Made by a program: the position numbers and the translations under genes. The notes under the pieces were generated by a model, which was not told the DNA's origin, searched no databases, and was given only the letters and a program-made list of their open reading frames with translations. Positions 63,030 to 64,000 of a DNA stretch of 64,000 nucleotides are shown one piece after another (position 1 is the first letter of the stretch; every line of letters starts with the position of its first letter). Origin of the DNA: an uncultured Bacteroidales bacterium (lineage in GTDB: Bacteria; Bacteroidota; Bacteroidia; Bacteroidales; UBA932); the NCBI GenBank assembly GCA_944323825.1, contig CALUTY010000005.1:62001-126000 (forward strand). The letters run 5' to 3'.

Positions 63030-64000
63030 ATGACCATGGACATATTATCTAAAGTCAAGGAAAACATTGACGTTATCAGAGACAGGAAATTCATCAATGA
63101 TGATTTCATGCTCACCAACGACTATGCCCGCGAACTCTATCATGAGAGTGCGGAAAAGATGCCTATCATAGACTACCATTGCCATCTCGTGCCGCAGATG
63201 ATAGCTGAAAACCACAGGTTCAAGGATCTCACCGAGGTGTGGCTAGGAGGCGACCACTACAAATGGCGCGCAATGAGGGGCAACGGCGTGCCGGAGGAAT
63301 TCATCACCGGGAAGCGCAGCAGCTACGAAAAATTCGAAAAATGGGCAGAAACGGTGCCATACACCATGCGTAACCCTCTCTACCACTGGACCCATCTCGA
63401 ACTTGCACGCGTCTTCGGCATATATGAACTTCTCAATCCGCAGACGGCCCGCGCAATATATGACGAATGCACCGAAAAGCTCCAGACCGAGGAATACAGG
63501 GGGCAGGCACTGATGAAAAAGTTCAATGTGAAGGTGGTATGCACCACAGACGACCCTGTAGACTCCCTCGAATACCACAAATACATCGCCGAAAACCCGT
63601 TCGGAGTGAAGGTGCTGCCTGCATGGAGACCCGACAAGGCAATGGCCGTGGAAAAGCCCGGATACGCAGAATATATAGGCAGGCTCGCAGAGGTGTCCGG
63701 AGTGCAGATAACAGGCTATCAGGACCTTCTTGATGCTCTCCGGAAACGCCACGACTTCTTTGATTCCATGGGCTGCCGCCTCTCCGACCACGGGCTTGAA
63801 AACTTCTACGCCGAGGACTTTGAGATGGAGGAAATCGATGCCATCTTCAGGAAGGCGCTCAAAGGGGAAGCCGTATCGGAGGCAGAAGTGCTCAAATTCC
63901 GGAGCGCAATCCTCCTCGACTTCGCAAGGCTCGACTGGGAAAAGGGCTGGGCACAGCAGTTCCACATCGGTGCAATCCGCGACAACAACACGAGGATGTA
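63030..64000 (+). CDS. uxaC: Uronate isomerase, 3' end cut by window edge
   Basis: Isomerises galacturonate to tagaturonate and glucuronate to fructuronate. The frame is open from ATG 63030 to the right edge (323 codons seen; the family is ~470). MPIIDYHCHLVP has the metal-binding HxH; later TTDDPVDSLEYH and LPAWRPD are typical, and QFHIGAIRDNN near the edge is conserved. There is an N-terminal extension of ~25 residues (MTMDILSKVKENIDVIRDRK) compared with the forms I recall; starts at 63036 or further in are possible. Confidence 0.93.
   Translation, partial: MTMDILSKVKENIDVIRDRKFINDDFMLTNDYARELYHESAEKMPIIDYHCHLVPQMIAENHRFKDLTEVWLGGDHYKWRAMRGNGVPEEFITGKRSSYEKFEKWAETVPYTMRNPLYHWTHLELARVFGIYELLNPQTARAIYDECTEKLQTEEYRGQALMKKFNVKVVCTTDDPVDSLEYHKYIAENPFGVKVLPAWRPDKAMAVEKPGYAEYIGRLAEVSGVQITGYQDLLDALRKRHDFFDSMGCRLSDHGLENFYAEDFEMEEIDAIFRKALKGEAVSEAEVLKFRSAILLDFARLDWEKGWAQQFHIGAIRDNNTRM

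Overview
The window looks like a chromosomal segment from a gut- or rumen-type Bacteroidales bacterium (Bacteroidota). Four things point there. The promoters have the Bacteroidota form (TTTG, about 19-21 bases, then TAnnTTTG). Shine-Dalgarno sequences are largely absent. Bacteroidota-specific families are present (DUF4493, DUF4831, DUF3244, DUF4861, TPR-LuxR regulators, DUF2764 in a V-type ATPase operon). Secreted proteins carry lipoprotein signals. I cannot name a genus from sequence reading alone; base composition is near 50% GC.

Layout. 1-3.4 kb: two DUF4493 surface lipoproteins, the first running off the left edge. 3.5-7.2 kb: parE, a PlsC-like acyltransferase and the rpsF-rpsR-rplI ribosomal operon. 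7.4-11.8 kb: a three-gene operon of FN3-type lipoproteins. 11.9-15.7 kb: a subclass A2 class A beta-lactamase, pepD and a DUF4831 gene. 16-17.7 kb: a POT peptide transporter. 17.9-22.4 kb: a LacI-family regulator divergent from kdgK-kdgA-exuT. 22.6-25.2 kb: grpE-dnaJ and rplS with tRNA-Arg. 25.3-30.2 kb: a TPR-LuxR regulator, a DUF3244 protein, fabH and eno. 30.3-37.2 kb: an unknown protein, a sialidase, L31, a TerB-DnaJ protein, a DUF1343 protein, glmM and a small membrane protein. 37.3-38.5 kb: an accessory pocket between tRNA-Glu and tRNA-Gly. 38.7-42.3 kb: an SPFH protein, a GH20 hexosaminidase and an unknown protein. 42.3-47.2 kb: metH-metF. 47.3-54.9 kb: a compact seven-gene V/A-type ATPase operon. 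55.2-64 kb: a sulfatase, a DUF4861 lipoprotein and the hexuronate genes kduD, kduI, uxaA, uxaB and uxaC (cut by the right edge).

How the genes fit together. The kdg and kdu/uxa loci, 36-44 kb apart, together encode the whole route from galacturonate/glucuronate (UxaC, UxaB, UxaA) and unsaturated uronate (KduI, KduD) to KDG, then KDPG, then pyruvate plus glyceraldehyde-3-phosphate (KdgK, KdgA), with an uptake transporter. A 20-bp operator, consensus TTCCGTGAACGNACACGGAA, lies in the control regions of lacI/kdgK, kduI and uxaB/uxaC. I infer that the LacI protein encoded here regulates both loci. Sialidase, GH20 hexosaminidase, sulfatase and the uronate route suggest growth on host or plant acidic glycans.

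Most unusual DNA: beside the 3' end of tRNA-Gly lies a 121-bp element that can fold into a four-way junction with three hairpin arms. Beyond it is a 14-bp copy of the tRNA-Gly 3' part, like a small integration site, next to an MntA/HepT toxin-antitoxin pair. Also notable are a 19-bp tandem repeat array upstream of the GH20 gene and two related hairpins 44 kb apart.
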